From Hyphomicrobiales bacterium (lineage in GTDB: Bacteria > Pseudomonadota > Alphaproteobacteria > Rhizobiales > RI-29): a stretch of DNA of 63,648 bases. The stretch spans positions 1-63,648 of the forward strand of contig WGLQ01000021.1 of NCBI GenBank assembly GCA_016125495.1. The letters run 5' to 3'. The notes under the pieces were generated by a model that worked only from the letters and a program-made list of their open reading frames with translations, was not told the DNA's origin and made no database searches. This document shows, one piece after another, positions 26,988-37,013 of this stretch; within the stretch, counting starts at the first letter, position 1; each line of letters starts with the position of its first letter. A program made the position numbers and the translations under genes.

Positions 26988-28262
26988 TCAGATCGCGGGG
27001 TGGTCGTCGTCGATGATCTCGCTCGCGCCGCGGGGTTCGGGGCGGCCGGCGTCGCGGGCCGTCTTGCGGGCTTCGGCGATGGCGCGGATATGGGCGGCGA
27101 TGCGAGGATGTGCCCGCTCGAGGCGCAGGAAGTCCTCGCGGTGAAGGCGCAGGAGCCGACAGCGGGCGGCCGTCGTGAACGGCACTTCGTGCGCCGACTG
27201 CTCCAGCATACCGATCTCGCCGAAGAAATCGCCGGTGCGCAAGGTAATGTCGCCGCCGCTCGTGCGGGTCGAGACCATTCCCGAGGCGATGAAAAACATC
27301 GACTCTCCCTGTTGCCCCTGGGTGATGACCTCCCAGTGGGGTGGGTAATTGTGGGCGTGCAGATAGGGCATGATGCCGGCGATGGCTTGGGCATCGAGTT
27401 CGGCAAAGAGCGGGATGCGAGCGAGTAGCGACCAGGTGATCACGAAGTCGCGGCGACCGACCTCCTGGGCGAAACCGGTCGAGATGATGGCGATCGGCAA
27501 TGCGAACATGCCGAGCCCGATCACCATGACGAAGCTGCCGAACAGCTGGCCGAGGGGCGTGACCGGGGCGACGTCACCGTAGCCGACGGTGGTGAGCGTC
27601 GCCATCGCCCACCAGGCGGCCGCGGGGATCGATCCGAATTTCTCGGGCTGGGCGTCGTGCTCCAGGAAGTAGATCCCTGTCGAGGCAAAGAGGAGCGCGG
27701 CGATCATCAGCAGCAGCGCACCGGCAAGGGCGCGGCGCTCGTTGATCAGCACGCGTAAGAGCGTGTGCAGGGCAGGCGAGTAGCGCGCCAGCTTCAAGAA
27801 TCGAAAGAGCCGCAGGATGCGCAGGATGCGCAGATCGATCGCCAGAAAGAGACTGAGATAGAACGGCAGGATCGCGGCGAGATCGATCAGCATGTAGGGG
27901 CGGCGCGCGAAGCGAAAGCGCGCCTCGAGCGGAGGGATGCGCTTGAGAAATGGAACTTCGACGCAACTCCAAAGTCGCAGCAGGTATTCGATGGTGAAAA
28001 TGAAGACCGAGACGAGATTGAATACGTCGAGCGCCGCGCCGTAGTTCTCCTGAATGCTCGGCACGGTCTCCGCGGCGAATGCGATGACGTTCGCGATGAT
28101 GAGGACGATCAGCGCGCGATCGACCAGGATGCTGGCGCGGTCCTCGCCGCGGCCGACCTCGAGGATCTCGTAGACACGGCGGCGCCAACCGTCGCGACCC
28201 ACGCGGCCACGTCGCCAGCCATGCTGGAGAGAAGTGCCCAGCTGCTTCATTCCAAATGCCAT
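26988..28262 (-). CDS. Six-TM K+ channel with C-terminal CNB-like domain (MlotiK1-like)
   Basis: A 424-residue channel with six membrane segments. S4 has repeated Arg (LRILRILRLFRFLKLAR), the pore helix leads to the K+ filter TTVGYGD, and S6 is VMVIGLGMFALPIAIISTGF. The end (about 290-400) is a CNB-like domain similar in layout to MlotiK1 (DFFGEIGML). The phosphate-contacting Arg of that family is not present: the cassette reads HEVPFTT. Gating by cAMP is therefore doubtful. ATG at 28262 gives the longest sensible start; ATG at 28250 is possible. Convergent with the MscS gene, 26 bases apart, and divergent from dctP. Confidence 0.9.
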   Translation of the reverse strand: MAFGMKQLGTSLQHGWRRGRVGRDGWRRRVYEILEVGRGEDRASILVDRALIVLIIANVIAFAAETVPSIQENYGAALDVFNLVSVFIFTIEYLLRLWSCVEVPFLKRIPPLEARFRFARRPYMLIDLAAILPFYLSLFLAIDLRILRILRLFRFLKLARYSPALHTLLRVLINERRALAGALLLMIAALLFASTGIYFLEHDAQPEKFGSIPAAAWWAMATLTTVGYGDVAPVTPLGQLFGSFVMVIGLGMFALPIAIISTGFAQEVGRRDFVITWSLLARIPLFAELDAQAIAGIMPYLHAHNYPPHWEVITQGQQGESMFFIASGMVSTRTSGGDITLRTGDFFGEIGMLEQSAHEVPFTTAARCRLLRLHREDFLRLERAHPRIAAHIRAIAEARKTARDAGRPEPRGASEIIDDDHPAI

Positions 28263-28544
28263 CGAATGTTGCCCACCCCGACTGCAGCTCCTGCCTAACA
28301 TTGCGCCGCACCTCGCAGCAACGCATGCCGTAAATGGCGTTAAGCCAAGCGGTGAGACGGGTCTCGATATCGGTTGGCCGCGCATGTGGGGCCGCATGTG
28401 GCTTGCCGAAGTGGCCGGAGTGTTGGATGCTCGGCAGGCGTTCCGGGGACCCTGAAGCGGGCCGGGACCGCAATTGTCGCGTGGCATGCCCGGCCGGCCG
28501 CGCGTGTCGGAGCCGGGGCGCATGCAGATGAGGGAGTTCGGAGT

Positions 28545-29528
28545 ATGAATCGATTGCGTTTGCTTGCCGGTGTGATGGCGCTCGCCATTGCCGGTGCTGC
28601 CGGCGCCTCAACGGCCCATGCGGACAAATGGGACATGCCGCTCGCCTACGCGGCGACCAACTTCCATTCCGAAAACGCCGCAGAATTCGGTAAGTGCGTC
28701 GCTGGCGCCTCGGGCGGTGCGATCGATATCGTGACGCACCCGTCGGGCTCGCTGTTCAAGGGCAACGAGATCTGGCGCGCCGTGCAAACCGGACAGGCGC
28801 CGATCGGCGAGCGTCTCATCTCGGCGCACGCCAACGAGAACCCGCTGTTCGGCATCGACTCGGTGCCGTTCCTGGCCTCCTCTTTCGAAGAGAGCGAAAA
28901 GCTCTGGTCGGTGGCGCGCGACGCCGTTGCCCAGGCGCTCGATGAGAAGAATCTCGTCCTCCTCTATGCCGTGCCGTGGCCGCCGCAAGGGCTCTACTTC
29001 AAGAAGTCGGTCGCGTCGGTGGCCGATATGAAGGGCGTGCGCTTTCGTTCGTACAACACCGCAACGGCGCGGCTCGCAGAGTTGACCGGCATGCTGCCGG
29101 TTCAGGTGGAGGCGGCCGAGCTCAGTCAGGCGCTGGCGACCGGCGTTGCCGAGAGCTTCATCTCCTCCGGCGCAACGGGTTACGACCGCAAGGTCTGGGA
29201 GCATCTGACGCACTTCTACGAGGTGGACTCCTGGCTGCCGCGCAATGTCGTGTTCGTCAACAAGGACGTCTGGAACGGGCTCGACGATGCCAAGCGCAAG
29301 GCCCTCACGGACTGCGCCACGACGGCTGCGAGCGAGGGCCTCAAGCGTTCGATCGCCTACACACAATTCACTCTCAAGGGTCTGCGTGAAGGCGGCATGA
29401 CGGTCGGACCAGCCAGTGAGACGCTCGTCAAGGAACTCAAGGCGATCGGTGTCACCATGACCGAGGAGTGGCTCAAGGAAGCCGGTGACGGCGGTCGAGC
29501 GATCGTGGAAGCATTCCGCAAGATGTAG
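28545..29528 (+). CDS. dctP: TRAP transporter solute-binding protein DctP
   Basis: Periplasmic binding protein that catches an organic acid or related solute and delivers it to the DctQM permease. The product is 327 residues; the signal peptide is cut near residue 26 (AHA-DK). Typical features are ISAHANENPLFGIDSVPF, KGVRFRSYN with the Arg that usually binds the carboxylate, and QALATGVAESFISSGATGYD. The substrate cannot be told from sequence. ATG at 28545 with GGAGT and AGGGAG upstream. dctQ follows after 103 bases. Confidence 0.93.
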   Translation: MNRLRLLAGVMALAIAGAAGASTAHADKWDMPLAYAATNFHSENAAEFGKCVAGASGGAIDIVTHPSGSLFKGNEIWRAVQTGQAPIGERLISAHANENPLFGIDSVPFLASSFEESEKLWSVARDAVAQALDEKNLVLLYAVPWPPQGLYFKKSVASVADMKGVRFRSYNTATARLAELTGMLPVQVEAAELSQALATGVAESFISSGATGYDRKVWEHLTHFYEVDSWLPRNVVFVNKDVWNGLDDAKRKALTDCATTAASEGLKRSIAYTQFTLKGLREGGMTVGPASETLVKELKAIGVTMTEEWLKEAGDGGRAIVEAFRKM

Positions 29529-29631
29529 GCCGGGACAACAATGCGTCAGGACGGGCGTCGGCCGATCGGCCAATGCCCGCGCCTGGCGGCAAAGCCCGGG
29601 CGGATGCCCGACGAGGGGCGAAGGGGGGAGA

Positions 29632-30165
29632 ATGCAGGCGATCGGTGGCGTCGTCAGGCGCGTGCTCGATGGGCTCTATCTCGGGGCTGGCGTGCTCGCG
29701 GCATGCTTCACGATCGCGATCCTCGTCATCATCGTTGCACAGATGGTGGCGCGCTGGACGGGGAACGTCTTTCCGGGCGCCACGGATTATGCCGGCTATT
29801 GCATGGCGGGAGCCTCGTTCCTCGCCTTCGCCTACGCCCTCGATCGCGGAGCGCACATCCGCGTCTCGATCCTGCTCAACGCCTTCGGGACGCGGCGCTG
29901 GTGGCTCGAAATCTGGTGCTACGGCATCGCTGCTCTCGTTGCCACGTTCTTTGCCCGATATGCCGTCAAGGGCACCTATCTCTCTTGGAAACTCAAGGAC
30001 ATGAGCCAAGGGCTCGACCGGACCCCGACATGGATCCCGCAGTTGGCCATGGCGGTCGGGACGGTGCTGCTCGCGATCGCGCTCTGGGATCATCTCGTGC
30101 GCCTTCTCGTCAACGGACGCGTTGGCGTTGCCGACGGAGCAGACGACAATCGCGGTCGCGAGTAG
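29632..30165 (+). CDS. dctQ: TRAP transporter small permease DctQ
   Basis: A 177-residue membrane protein with four segments, the small subunit that docks the binding protein onto DctM. The family pattern is visible as DYAGYCMAGASFLAFAYAL followed by GAHIRVSILL, and a C-terminal TPTWIPQLAMAVG. ATG at 29632 has GGGGGGAG directly upstream. dctM starts 3 bases after the stop. Confidence 0.92.
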   Translation: MQAIGGVVRRVLDGLYLGAGVLAACFTIAILVIIVAQMVARWTGNVFPGATDYAGYCMAGASFLAFAYALDRGAHIRVSILLNAFGTRRWWLEIWCYGIAALVATFFARYAVKGTYLSWKLKDMSQGLDRTPTWIPQLAMAVGTVLLAIALWDHLVRLLVNGRVGVADGADDNRGRE

Positions 30166-30168
30166 GGG

Positions 30169-31485
30169 ATGGAAATGGAGCAGCTGGCGCCGATCGCGGT
30201 TTTTCTCTTCGTTCTGTTCCTCCTGCTCGGCACTGGCGTTTGGGTCGGCCTCGCCCTCATCGGGGTCGCTTACGTCGGCATGGAGATGTTCACGTCGCGT
30301 CCGGCCGGCGATGCCATGATCACGACGATCTGGACGACCTCGTCCTCCTGGGCACTGACGGCGCTGCCGCTGTTCATCTGGATGGGGGAGATCCTCTATC
30401 GCACCCGCCTTTCGGAGGACATGTTCCGGGGGCTCTCGCCGTGGATGGCGGGGTTGCCGGGGCGGCTCATCCACACAAACATCGTCGGCTGCACCGTGTT
30501 CGCTGCCGTTTCCGGCTCCTCGGCGGCAACGCTGACCACCGTCGGGCGGATGTCTATCCCCGAACTCCGGCGGCGCAACTATCCCGAACCGATGATCATC
30601 GGCACGCTCGCGGGGGCGGCCACGCTCGGCCTCATGATCCCGCCGTCGCTGACGCTGATCGTCTACGGGGTCACGGTGAACGAATCGATTTCCAAGTTGT
30701 TCATGGCCGGCGTCGTGCCCGGCCTCGTGCTCGCCCTGATGTTCATGGCCTACGTCGCGGTTCGCGCCTCGTTGTCGCGGGATTTCAATCCCGACCCGGA
30801 ACCGGCCATGAGCTTTTCGCAGAAGATCGCCAATTCCCGCTTTCTCATCCCCGTCATTCTGCTCATCGTCCTCGTGATCGGCTCGATGTACCTCGGCTAT
30901 GCGACGGCGACGGAGGCGGCGGCGTTCGGCGTGCTCGGGGCGCTGGTGCTGGCGGCTGGTCAGGGTTCGCTCAACTGGCACACCTTCAGCGAAAGCCTCA
31001 TGGGGGCGACGCGGACCTCGGCGATGATCGCGTTGATCCTGGCCGGTGCGGCCTTCCTGGCGTTGTCGATGGGCTTTACCGGACTGCCGCGGGCACTCGC
31101 CAATTTCATCGCCGCGTTCGAGCTCACTCGGTTCGAGCTGCTGATGGCGCTGCTCGTCTTCTACATCATCCTCGGCTGCTTCCTCGACGGCATCTCGTCC
31201 GTGGTGCTCACCATGGCCGTGGTCGAGCCGATGATCCGGCAGGCCGGCATCGACATCATCTGGTTCGGCATCTTCATCGTGGTGGTCGTTGAGATGGCGC
31301 AGATCACGCCGCCGATCGGGTTCAACCTCTTCGTCTTGCAGGGTATGACGCGTCACGAGATGGGCTATATCGCCAAGGCGGCATTTCCCATGTTCCTCAT
31401 CATGGTGGTGATGGTGTTCGTGCTCATCGCCGTGCCGGAACTCGCGACCTGGCTGCCCGACAACATGCGACAAATGCCGCGATGA
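30169..31485 (+). CDS. dctM: TRAP transporter large permease DctM
   Basis: A 438-residue, roughly 12-segment membrane protein that moves the solute with sodium. The signature parts are GTGVWVGLALIGVAY, FAAVSGSSAATLTTVG, GTLAGAATLGLMIPPSLTLI and EMAQITPPIGFNLFVLQGM, all standard. Last gene of the dctPQM operon; the PBP gene converges on it. A short GC-rich hairpin at about 31490-31506 may end transcription. Confidence 0.95.
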   Translation: MEMEQLAPIAVFLFVLFLLLGTGVWVGLALIGVAYVGMEMFTSRPAGDAMITTIWTTSSSWALTALPLFIWMGEILYRTRLSEDMFRGLSPWMAGLPGRLIHTNIVGCTVFAAVSGSSAATLTTVGRMSIPELRRRNYPEPMIIGTLAGAATLGLMIPPSLTLIVYGVTVNESISKLFMAGVVPGLVLALMFMAYVAVRASLSRDFNPDPEPAMSFSQKIANSRFLIPVILLIVLVIGSMYLGYATATEAAAFGVLGALVLAAGQGSLNWHTFSESLMGATRTSAMIALILAGAAFLALSMGFTGLPRALANFIAAFELTRFELLMALLVFYIILGCFLDGISSVVLTMAVVEPMIRQAGIDIIWFGIFIVVVVEMAQITPPIGFNLFVLQGMTRHEMGYIAKAAFPMFLIMVVMVFVLIAVPELATWLPDNMRQMPR

Positions 31486-31576
31486 GGAACCGGGGGAGGC
31501 TCCCGGCGGGCCGTGTGTCCGAACTCCGGGAACCCTGAGATTGCCTGCCGGACCGAATGGATCGGCTTCGTTGCTG

Positions 31577-32818
31577 TCAGTTGTTGCGGCCACCGCGCTG
31601 CGCGACAGCGCTCGGGCGCGGCGCGGTGTTCGCCGCCCGCGCACCGCGGGAGGTGCCCGTTCCGGACGAACTGCTGGAACTCGTGCGCTTGCTCGGCCGC
31701 CCATAGACGCACGCGCGAATGCGACCCGTGATGTTGCCGGCGGCCAGCCGCGTATCGCCAGAGCTGCCATAGCGGTTCAATTCGGCGCTGCCGACCACCG
31801 AGCGCCAGGCACTGCGCGCCAGACCGAATTCCATGAGTTTCATCGCCCGAAGATTGCGCTCGCCCGAAGAGCGGGCACCGAGCACGACGGCAGCAACACG
31901 CGCGCCGTTGCGCGTGGCGCTCGCCACGATGTTGTACCCGGAGGCACAGATGAAGCCGGTCTTCATGCCGTCGGCCCCTTCGAACGTCAGGAGCAGCCCG
32001 TTCGAGGTGGTCAACATGCGCCGGCCGACCTTGGCCTCTGCTAGGGAGAAATAGTGCCCATGCGCCGGGAAATCCCGGACCAGGGCATGCGCCAGGATGC
32101 CCATGTCCCGTGCCGTTGTGACCTGCTCTTGATCCGGCAGGCCGTTGGAATTGCGGAAAACGGTGCGCTTCATGCCGAGCCTGCCGGCGGTGAGGTTCAT
32201 GTGGGCGATGAAGGCGCGATAGCTGCACAGGCGCTCGTGACGGGCCTCGGCCTCGAAGCGCGGGGCGCCGTAGCCGTAGCGCGGTGGCGCGGGATGATCG
32301 AGGCCGTGGCGGACCTTGTGCTCGGCGACAACGCCGGCCGGACCCCCGCTGCCCCAGTGGCCGTTCGCCGCGCCGGCGACATCGATCTGGCAACGCCCCC
32401 AGCGGTCGAGCCGCGACAGCGTCGCGCCGATCGATTCGGCGATCAGTACCGACACGTCGTTCGCCGAGCGCACGATCATCGCTTTGATCGCGTCGTCCAG
32501 CGTCATGAGACGGTCCTTGCGCAGGCCATAGCGCACGGCGGGCTGGCTGCGCGCGTTCCAGGACGGATCGAGCTCGGCCACCAGCGAAATGCGGCCGTCG
32601 CGTATCGCCTCGAATGCGAGGTAAGCGGTCATCAGCTTGGTCAGTGAGGCCGGATGCCAGAGGCGATCGGCCTCCTCGGCGAAGATGGTGCTACCGTTGC
32701 CGAGGTCGATCACGATCGCCGGCTGGGCGCGCGCATGCGAGGTCATGGCCGCCATTGCCACGCAGATCAACGCGGCAAAGCCGGCGTGTCGGATCGTGCG
32801 CAGCCAGGGCAAATCCAT
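31577..32818 (-). CDS. dac: D-alanyl-D-alanine carboxypeptidase (S11, PBP5-like) with central insertion
   Basis: A periplasmic enzyme that removes the last D-Ala from peptidoglycan stem peptides. It is 413 residues with a signal peptide (cleavage near ARA-QP, residue 31). The active-site triad of motifs is complete: Ser58-x-x-Lys61 (SLTK), Ser118-Ala-Asn120, and Lys286-Thr-Gly288. Between SxN and KTG, residues about 133-199 form an extra stretch rich in Gly, Pro and His that relatives lack. The C-terminus is a Ser-run then basic and has no clear amphipathic anchor. ATG at 32818. It converges on the TRAP operon and is divergent from uup. Confidence 0.88.
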   Translation of the reverse strand: MDLPWLRTIRHAGFAALICVAMAAMTSHARAQPAIVIDLGNGSTIFAEEADRLWHPASLTKLMTAYLAFEAIRDGRISLVAELDPSWNARSQPAVRYGLRKDRLMTLDDAIKAMIVRSANDVSVLIAESIGATLSRLDRWGRCQIDVAGAANGHWGSGGPAGVVAEHKVRHGLDHPAPPRYGYGAPRFEAEARHERLCSYRAFIAHMNLTAGRLGMKRTVFRNSNGLPDQEQVTTARDMGILAHALVRDFPAHGHYFSLAEAKVGRRMLTTSNGLLLTFEGADGMKTGFICASGYNIVASATRNGARVAAVVLGARSSGERNLRAMKLMEFGLARSAWRSVVGSAELNRYGSSGDTRLAAGNITGRIRACVYGRPSKRTSSSSSSGTGTSRGARAANTAPRPSAVAQRGGRNN

Positions 32819-33013
32819 TTCTCACCGCCTGCAGTCCGTTTTCGAGGGCACAGTGCCAAACATCGACTCGTGGAACATGAGTTTATCGCACTCTCGGAGA
32901 AATGCCGCCGCCCGGTGCGTCCCCTCGGCCACATGCAGTTGGCGTGACCGCTCGCGTGTCGGGACCATCGAGCGTCATTGCCTCGGCGGCGTGGCGTGGA
33001 TAAATGAGCGGCG

Positions 33014-34849
33014 ATGGCGCCACCTCTCCTTTCGCTCGACCGTATCCACCTCAGCTTCGGGGGCGACCCGTTGCTGGTCGATGCCGCGCTGGTGATCGCG
33101 CCGCGCGATCGGCTCTGCCTCGTCGGTCGAAACGGTAGCGGCAAGTCGACCTTGCTCAAGGTCGCGGCCGGGCTCGTCGAGCCGGACGGTGGGGAGCGGT
33201 TCCTGCAACCCGGCACGACCGTGCGTTATCTCGAGCAGGAGCCGGACCTTGCCGGCTATCCGACCATCGGGGACTATGTGGAAGGCGGGCTCGAGGATGG
33301 CGACGATCCGAACCGGGCGCGATTGCTGTTGCTGGAACTGGGGCTCGATCCCGCACGGCCGGCGCAGGCGCTCTCGGGTGGGGAGGCGCGGCGCGCGGCG
33401 CTCGCGCGCGTGCTGGCACCTGAGCCCGACATCGTCCTGCTCGACGAGCCGACGAACCACCTCGATCTGCCGGCAATCGAGTGGCTCGAGGCCAAACTCC
33501 TGGCGATGCGCTCGGCGATCGTGCTGATCTCGCACGACCGGCGCTTCCTCGAGCGGCTGTCGCGCGCAACGGTGTGGCTCGAGCGTGGGCAGACCCGGCG
33601 GCTCGAGGCGAGCTTTGCCTCGTTCGAGGCCTGGCGGGACGAGTTCTTCGAGCGGGAGGCGAGCGAACGGCACAAGCTCGACCGGCGCATCGCGATGGAA
33701 GAGGACTGGATCCGCTATGGCGTGACCGCGCGGCGCAAGCGAAACCAGGGGCGGCTGCGCCGGCTCGGGGAGCTTCGCGAGGCGCGGCGCACGGCGCGTC
33801 AGGCGAGCGGCAACGTGGCGCTCAAGGCGCTCGACGCGGAATTGTCCGGCAAGCGGGTCATCGAGGCGGAGGGTGTTTCGTTCAGCTTCGGTGAGCGGGC
33901 GATCGTGCGCGATCTCACACTTCGTGTGCACCGCGGCGATCGACTCGCCATCGTCGGGGCAAACGGCGTCGGCAAGACGACGCTGATCAACCTGCTGATG
34001 GGTGCGATCGTGCCCACGACCGGCACGGTGAAACTCGGCACCGGCCTCGAGGTCGTCACGCTCGATCAGCGCCGCGAGGCCCTGATGCCCGACTGGACGC
34101 TCGGTGAGGCGATCACGGATGGTCGCGGCGACAGCGTGGTGATCGGTGGCCAGCAACGCCACGTGGTCAGCTACATGAAGGATTTCCTGTTCACCCCCGA
34201 GCAGGTGCGCTCGCCGGTCGGGGTGCTGTCGGGTGGCGAGCGGGGCCGGCTGATGCTGGCGCGGGCGCTGGCGCGGCCGGCCAATCTCCTGGTTCTGGAC
34301 GAGCCGACGAACGATCTCGATCTCGAAACGCTCGATCTGCTGGAGGAATTGCTCAGCGGTTTCGAGGGTACGGTCATCCTGGTCAGTCACGACCGCGATT
34401 TCATCGACCGGGTCGCAACCAGCACGCTCGCCGGCGAAGGTGACGGGAGCTGGATCGAGTATGCCGGCGGCTATTCGGACATGCTCGCGCAGCGTCGACA
34501 AGCTCCGGCCGGCGATGGTCGATCGGGGGCGGGACGGCGCGCCAGCGAGCCGCGTGCCGGTGGTCGATCGAGCGAGGCGCGGCCGGCGGCGCCGGCTCCC
34601 GCAGCGCCGGGCAAATTGTCCTTCAAGGAAAAGCATGCGCTCGCCACGCTGCCGGCGACCATCGCGGCGCTCGAGGAAAAGCTCGCCAAGGTCGAAGCGG
34701 TGCTGGCGGAGCCCGGTCTCTATGCACGCGATGCGGCGCGCTTCCAGAAGGCGGTCGACGCACATGCGAGACTGAAGGGCGAGCTGACCGCGGCCGAGGA
34801 GCAGTGGCTCGAACTCGAGGTGCGCCGCGAGGCGCTCGAGGGTGGTTGA
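33014..34849 (+). CDS. uup: ABC-F ATPase Uup
   Basis: A soluble protein with two ATP-binding cassettes and no membrane part; ABC-F members work at the ribosome or on nucleic acids. The product is 611 residues: cassette 1 (Walker A GRNGSGKST, signature LSGGEARRAAL, DEPTNHLDLP), the interdomain linker with basic helices, cassette 2 (GANGVGKTT, LSGGERGRLML, DEPTNDLDLETLDLLEELL), a Gly/Ala/Pro linker, and a C-terminal coiled coil (545-611), the DNA-binding part typical of Uup. ATG at 33014. Confidence 0.93.
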   Translation: MAPPLLSLDRIHLSFGGDPLLVDAALVIAPRDRLCLVGRNGSGKSTLLKVAAGLVEPDGGERFLQPGTTVRYLEQEPDLAGYPTIGDYVEGGLEDGDDPNRARLLLLELGLDPARPAQALSGGEARRAALARVLAPEPDIVLLDEPTNHLDLPAIEWLEAKLLAMRSAIVLISHDRRFLERLSRATVWLERGQTRRLEASFASFEAWRDEFFEREASERHKLDRRIAMEEDWIRYGVTARRKRNQGRLRRLGELREARRTARQASGNVALKALDAELSGKRVIEAEGVSFSFGERAIVRDLTLRVHRGDRLAIVGANGVGKTTLINLLMGAIVPTTGTVKLGTGLEVVTLDQRREALMPDWTLGEAITDGRGDSVVIGGQQRHVVSYMKDFLFTPEQVRSPVGVLSGGERGRLMLARALARPANLLVLDEPTNDLDLETLDLLEELLSGFEGTVILVSHDRDFIDRVATSTLAGEGDGSWIEYAGGYSDMLAQRRQAPAGDGRSGAGRRASEPRAGGRSSEARPAAPAPAAPGKLSFKEKHALATLPATIAALEEKLAKVEAVLAEPGLYARDAARFQKAVDAHARLKGELTAAEEQWLELEVRREALEGG

Positions 34850-34963
34850 GCGGGCGTCGGGGAGGCCACCGTATTCACCGGTCAGCTCCCGTCCCGTGGG
34901 GGCGTGGCGGCTTCGGGGCCGGGTGCGGCCGACGCAACCCGGCGCACCCGTTCGCTACGATGG

Positions 34964-36559
34964 TCAGGAGCCGGCTGGCGCCTTCGGTCCGGCGGCGATG
35001 ACGTCGGCATCGACGTGGCTCGCGAACTTGGTGAAGTTGGCCGAGAACATCCGCGCGAGGCTACCCGCCTGGGCGTCGTAGGCGGCCTTGTCGGCCCAAC
35101 TCTGGCGCGGATCCAGGATTTCGCTGGCAACACCATCGAGGGCTGTCGGCACCGCGAACCCGAATACGGGATCGGTGCGCATGTGCGCATCGCGCAGCTC
35201 GCCTGAGAGGGCGGCCCCGAGCAGGCGGCGTGTCGCGGCGATCGGCATGCGGTGGCCGACCCCGTAAGAGCCACCGGTCCAGCCCGTATTGACCAGCCAG
35301 CAGTCGACACCATGGTGTGCGATCAACTCGCGCAGGAGATTGCCGTAGACGCTCGGATGGCGCGGCATGAACGGCGCGCCGAAGCAGGTCGAAAAGGTCG
35401 CGGAGGGCTCGTTGCCCATGCCCTTTTCGGTGCCGGCGACCTTGGCCGTGTAGCCGGAAAGGAAATGGTACATCGCCTGGCTCGGCGTCAGGCGGGCAAT
35501 CGGCGGCATCACCCCGAAAGCGTCGGCGCAGAGCATCACGATGTTGCGCGGGTGGCCGGCGGTCGCCGTGGTGCTCGCGTTGGCGATGAACTCCATCGGA
35601 TAGGCCGAGCGGGTGTTCTGGGTCAGGCGGCCGTCGTCGAAGTCCGGTTTTCGGGTGCGATGATCGATGACGACGTTCTCGAGAACGGTGCCGAACCTGT
35701 TGGAGGCGCCCCAGATCGCCGGTTCGGCGGTCCTGGAGAGGCTGATGGTCTTGGCGTAGCAGCCGCCCTCGAAATTGAATATGCCGCTCGGCGACCAGCC
35801 ATGCTCGTCGTCGCCGATGAGGGTGCGGTGGGGGTCGTTCGAGAGCGTCGTCTTGCCGGTGCCGGACAGGCCGAAGAAAACCGCGGCGTCACCCTCGTCG
35901 CCGACGTTGGCCGAGCAATGCATCGGCATGACGCCGGCCGCCGGCAACACGTAGTTGAGGTAGCTGAAGACCGATTTCTTCGTCTCGCCGGCATAGGAGG
36001 TGCCACCGATGAGCACGATGCGGCGGGTGAGGTCGAGGGCGATGACGGTTTCCGATCGCACGCCATGGCGCGATGGGTCCGCGCGGAAGCTCGGCAAGTT
36101 GACGATCGTCAGATCGGGAGCGAAGCCGGCGAGGTCGGCCGCGGTCGGACGGCGCAGCAGATAGCGGATGAAAAGCGCGTGCCAGGCGAGCTCTAGATGC
36201 ACGCGAACGGCGATTCGATGTCTCTGATCGGCGCCGGCAAAGAGGTCCTGAACGAAAATCTCGCGTTCCGCCGCATGGGCGAGCATGTCGCTGTGGAGAA
36301 GGTCGAATCGTTCGCGCGTGAGCGGGGCGTTGTTGTCCCACCAGATGCTCGCCTCCGACGCATCGTCGTGAACGATGAACTTGTCCTTGGCGGAGCGGCC
36401 GGTGTGCTGGCCGGTTTCCACCACGAGGGCACCGGTGTCCGCGACGTGACCCTCGCCGCGACGGACGGCCATCTCGAATAGCTCGGTCTCGAGCAGGTTG
36501 CGGTGGACCGTTCGACCAATTCCATGCGGCGTTGCGAGCATCACGTCAAATCCGTGCAC
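34964..36559 (-). CDS. pckA: Phosphoenolpyruvate carboxykinase (ATP)
   Basis: Turns oxaloacetate and ATP into PEP and CO2, the entry to gluconeogenesis. The product is 531 residues. It carries the PEPCK loop [14 protein letters not shown], metal-site [11 protein letters not shown], the P-loop [21 protein letters not shown] and [12 protein letters not shown]. The start is most likely GTG at 36559, with ATG at 36541 as alternative. It is divergent from chvI across a 454-base gap; in relatives pckA is controlled by ChvI, which fits the arrangement. Confidence 0.96.
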   Translation of the reverse strand: MHGFDVMLATPHGIGRTVHRNLLETELFEMAVRRGEGHVADTGALVVETGQHTGRSAKDKFIVHDDASEASIWWDNNAPLTRERFDLLHSDMLAHAAEREIFVQDLFAGADQRHRIAVRVHLELAWHALFIRYLLRRPTAADLAGFAPDLTIVNLPSFRADPSRHGVRSETVIALDLTRRIVLIGGTSYAGETKKSVFSYLNYVLPAAGVMPMHCSANVGDEGDAAVFFGLSGTGKTTLSNDPHRTLIGDDEHGWSPSGIFNFEGGCYAKTISLSRTAEPAIWGASNRFGTVLENVVIDHRTRKPDFDDGRLTQNTRSAYPMEFIANASTTATAGHPRNIVMLCADAFGVMPPIARLTPSQAMYHFLSGYTAKVAGTEKGMGNEPSATFSTCFGAPFMPRHPSVYGNLLRELIAHHGVDCWLVNTGWTGGSYGVGHRMPIAATRRLLGAALSGELRDAHMRTDPVFGFAVPTALDGVASEILDPRQSWADKAAYDAQAGSLARMFSANFTKFASHVDADVIAAGPKAPAGS

Positions 36560-37013
36560 GTTGTCCCATGTAGGCTACCCGCCAAGATAGCCGAAGTTGC
36601 CAGAGCGGTCGGCATAGGTGCTATCCGCGCGGCCCCACCTCGAAGGGCGGGTCGTGGCATCGCGTTGCGCACGCGATCGACCAGCTATAATGAGCGGGTG
36701 CGAGCCTTCCAAGGTGTCAATTGGATGAACTTGGCCGCGAAGTCGCCAACAGCCGAGACAAGGCCGGCGATGGTGCTGGCGCGGGCGCGATGCGAGTCGT
36801 ACAACCAAGCACTTGCGGGTCGCCGCGCTGCCTCGACGATGGTGGACGACGGCAGTTGATAAATCGGCCCCGAATCGCTTGCCGGAGGGTCTGTCGATTG
36901 CCTGAACGGGGTGTTCAGATGTCATTCAGAGGGGAAAGGGCAGTTTCGACCTCGCCACATTTCGCACAACAAGGGGCCATACTGCGCGGTGCGTAGGTAT
37001 CGCGGGTTGGTGG
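36560..37013. other. pckA/chvI divergent intergenic region
   Basis: A 454-base stretch without a convincing gene. A 91-codon frame at 36721-36996 has no good start or recognisable content. The region must hold promoters for both neighbours; I see no near-consensus sigma-70 pair and no strong palindrome that I would defend. Confidence 0.5.

Noticed and set aside
29473-31770. 765-codon minus-strand frame opposite dctQ and dctM
   Set aside because: Charged, repetitive antisense product opposite membrane proteins, a common artefact.
36721-36996. 91-codon frame in the pckA/chvI gap
   Set aside because: TTG-type start, no ribosome site and no recognisable sequence; better read as regulatory DNA.
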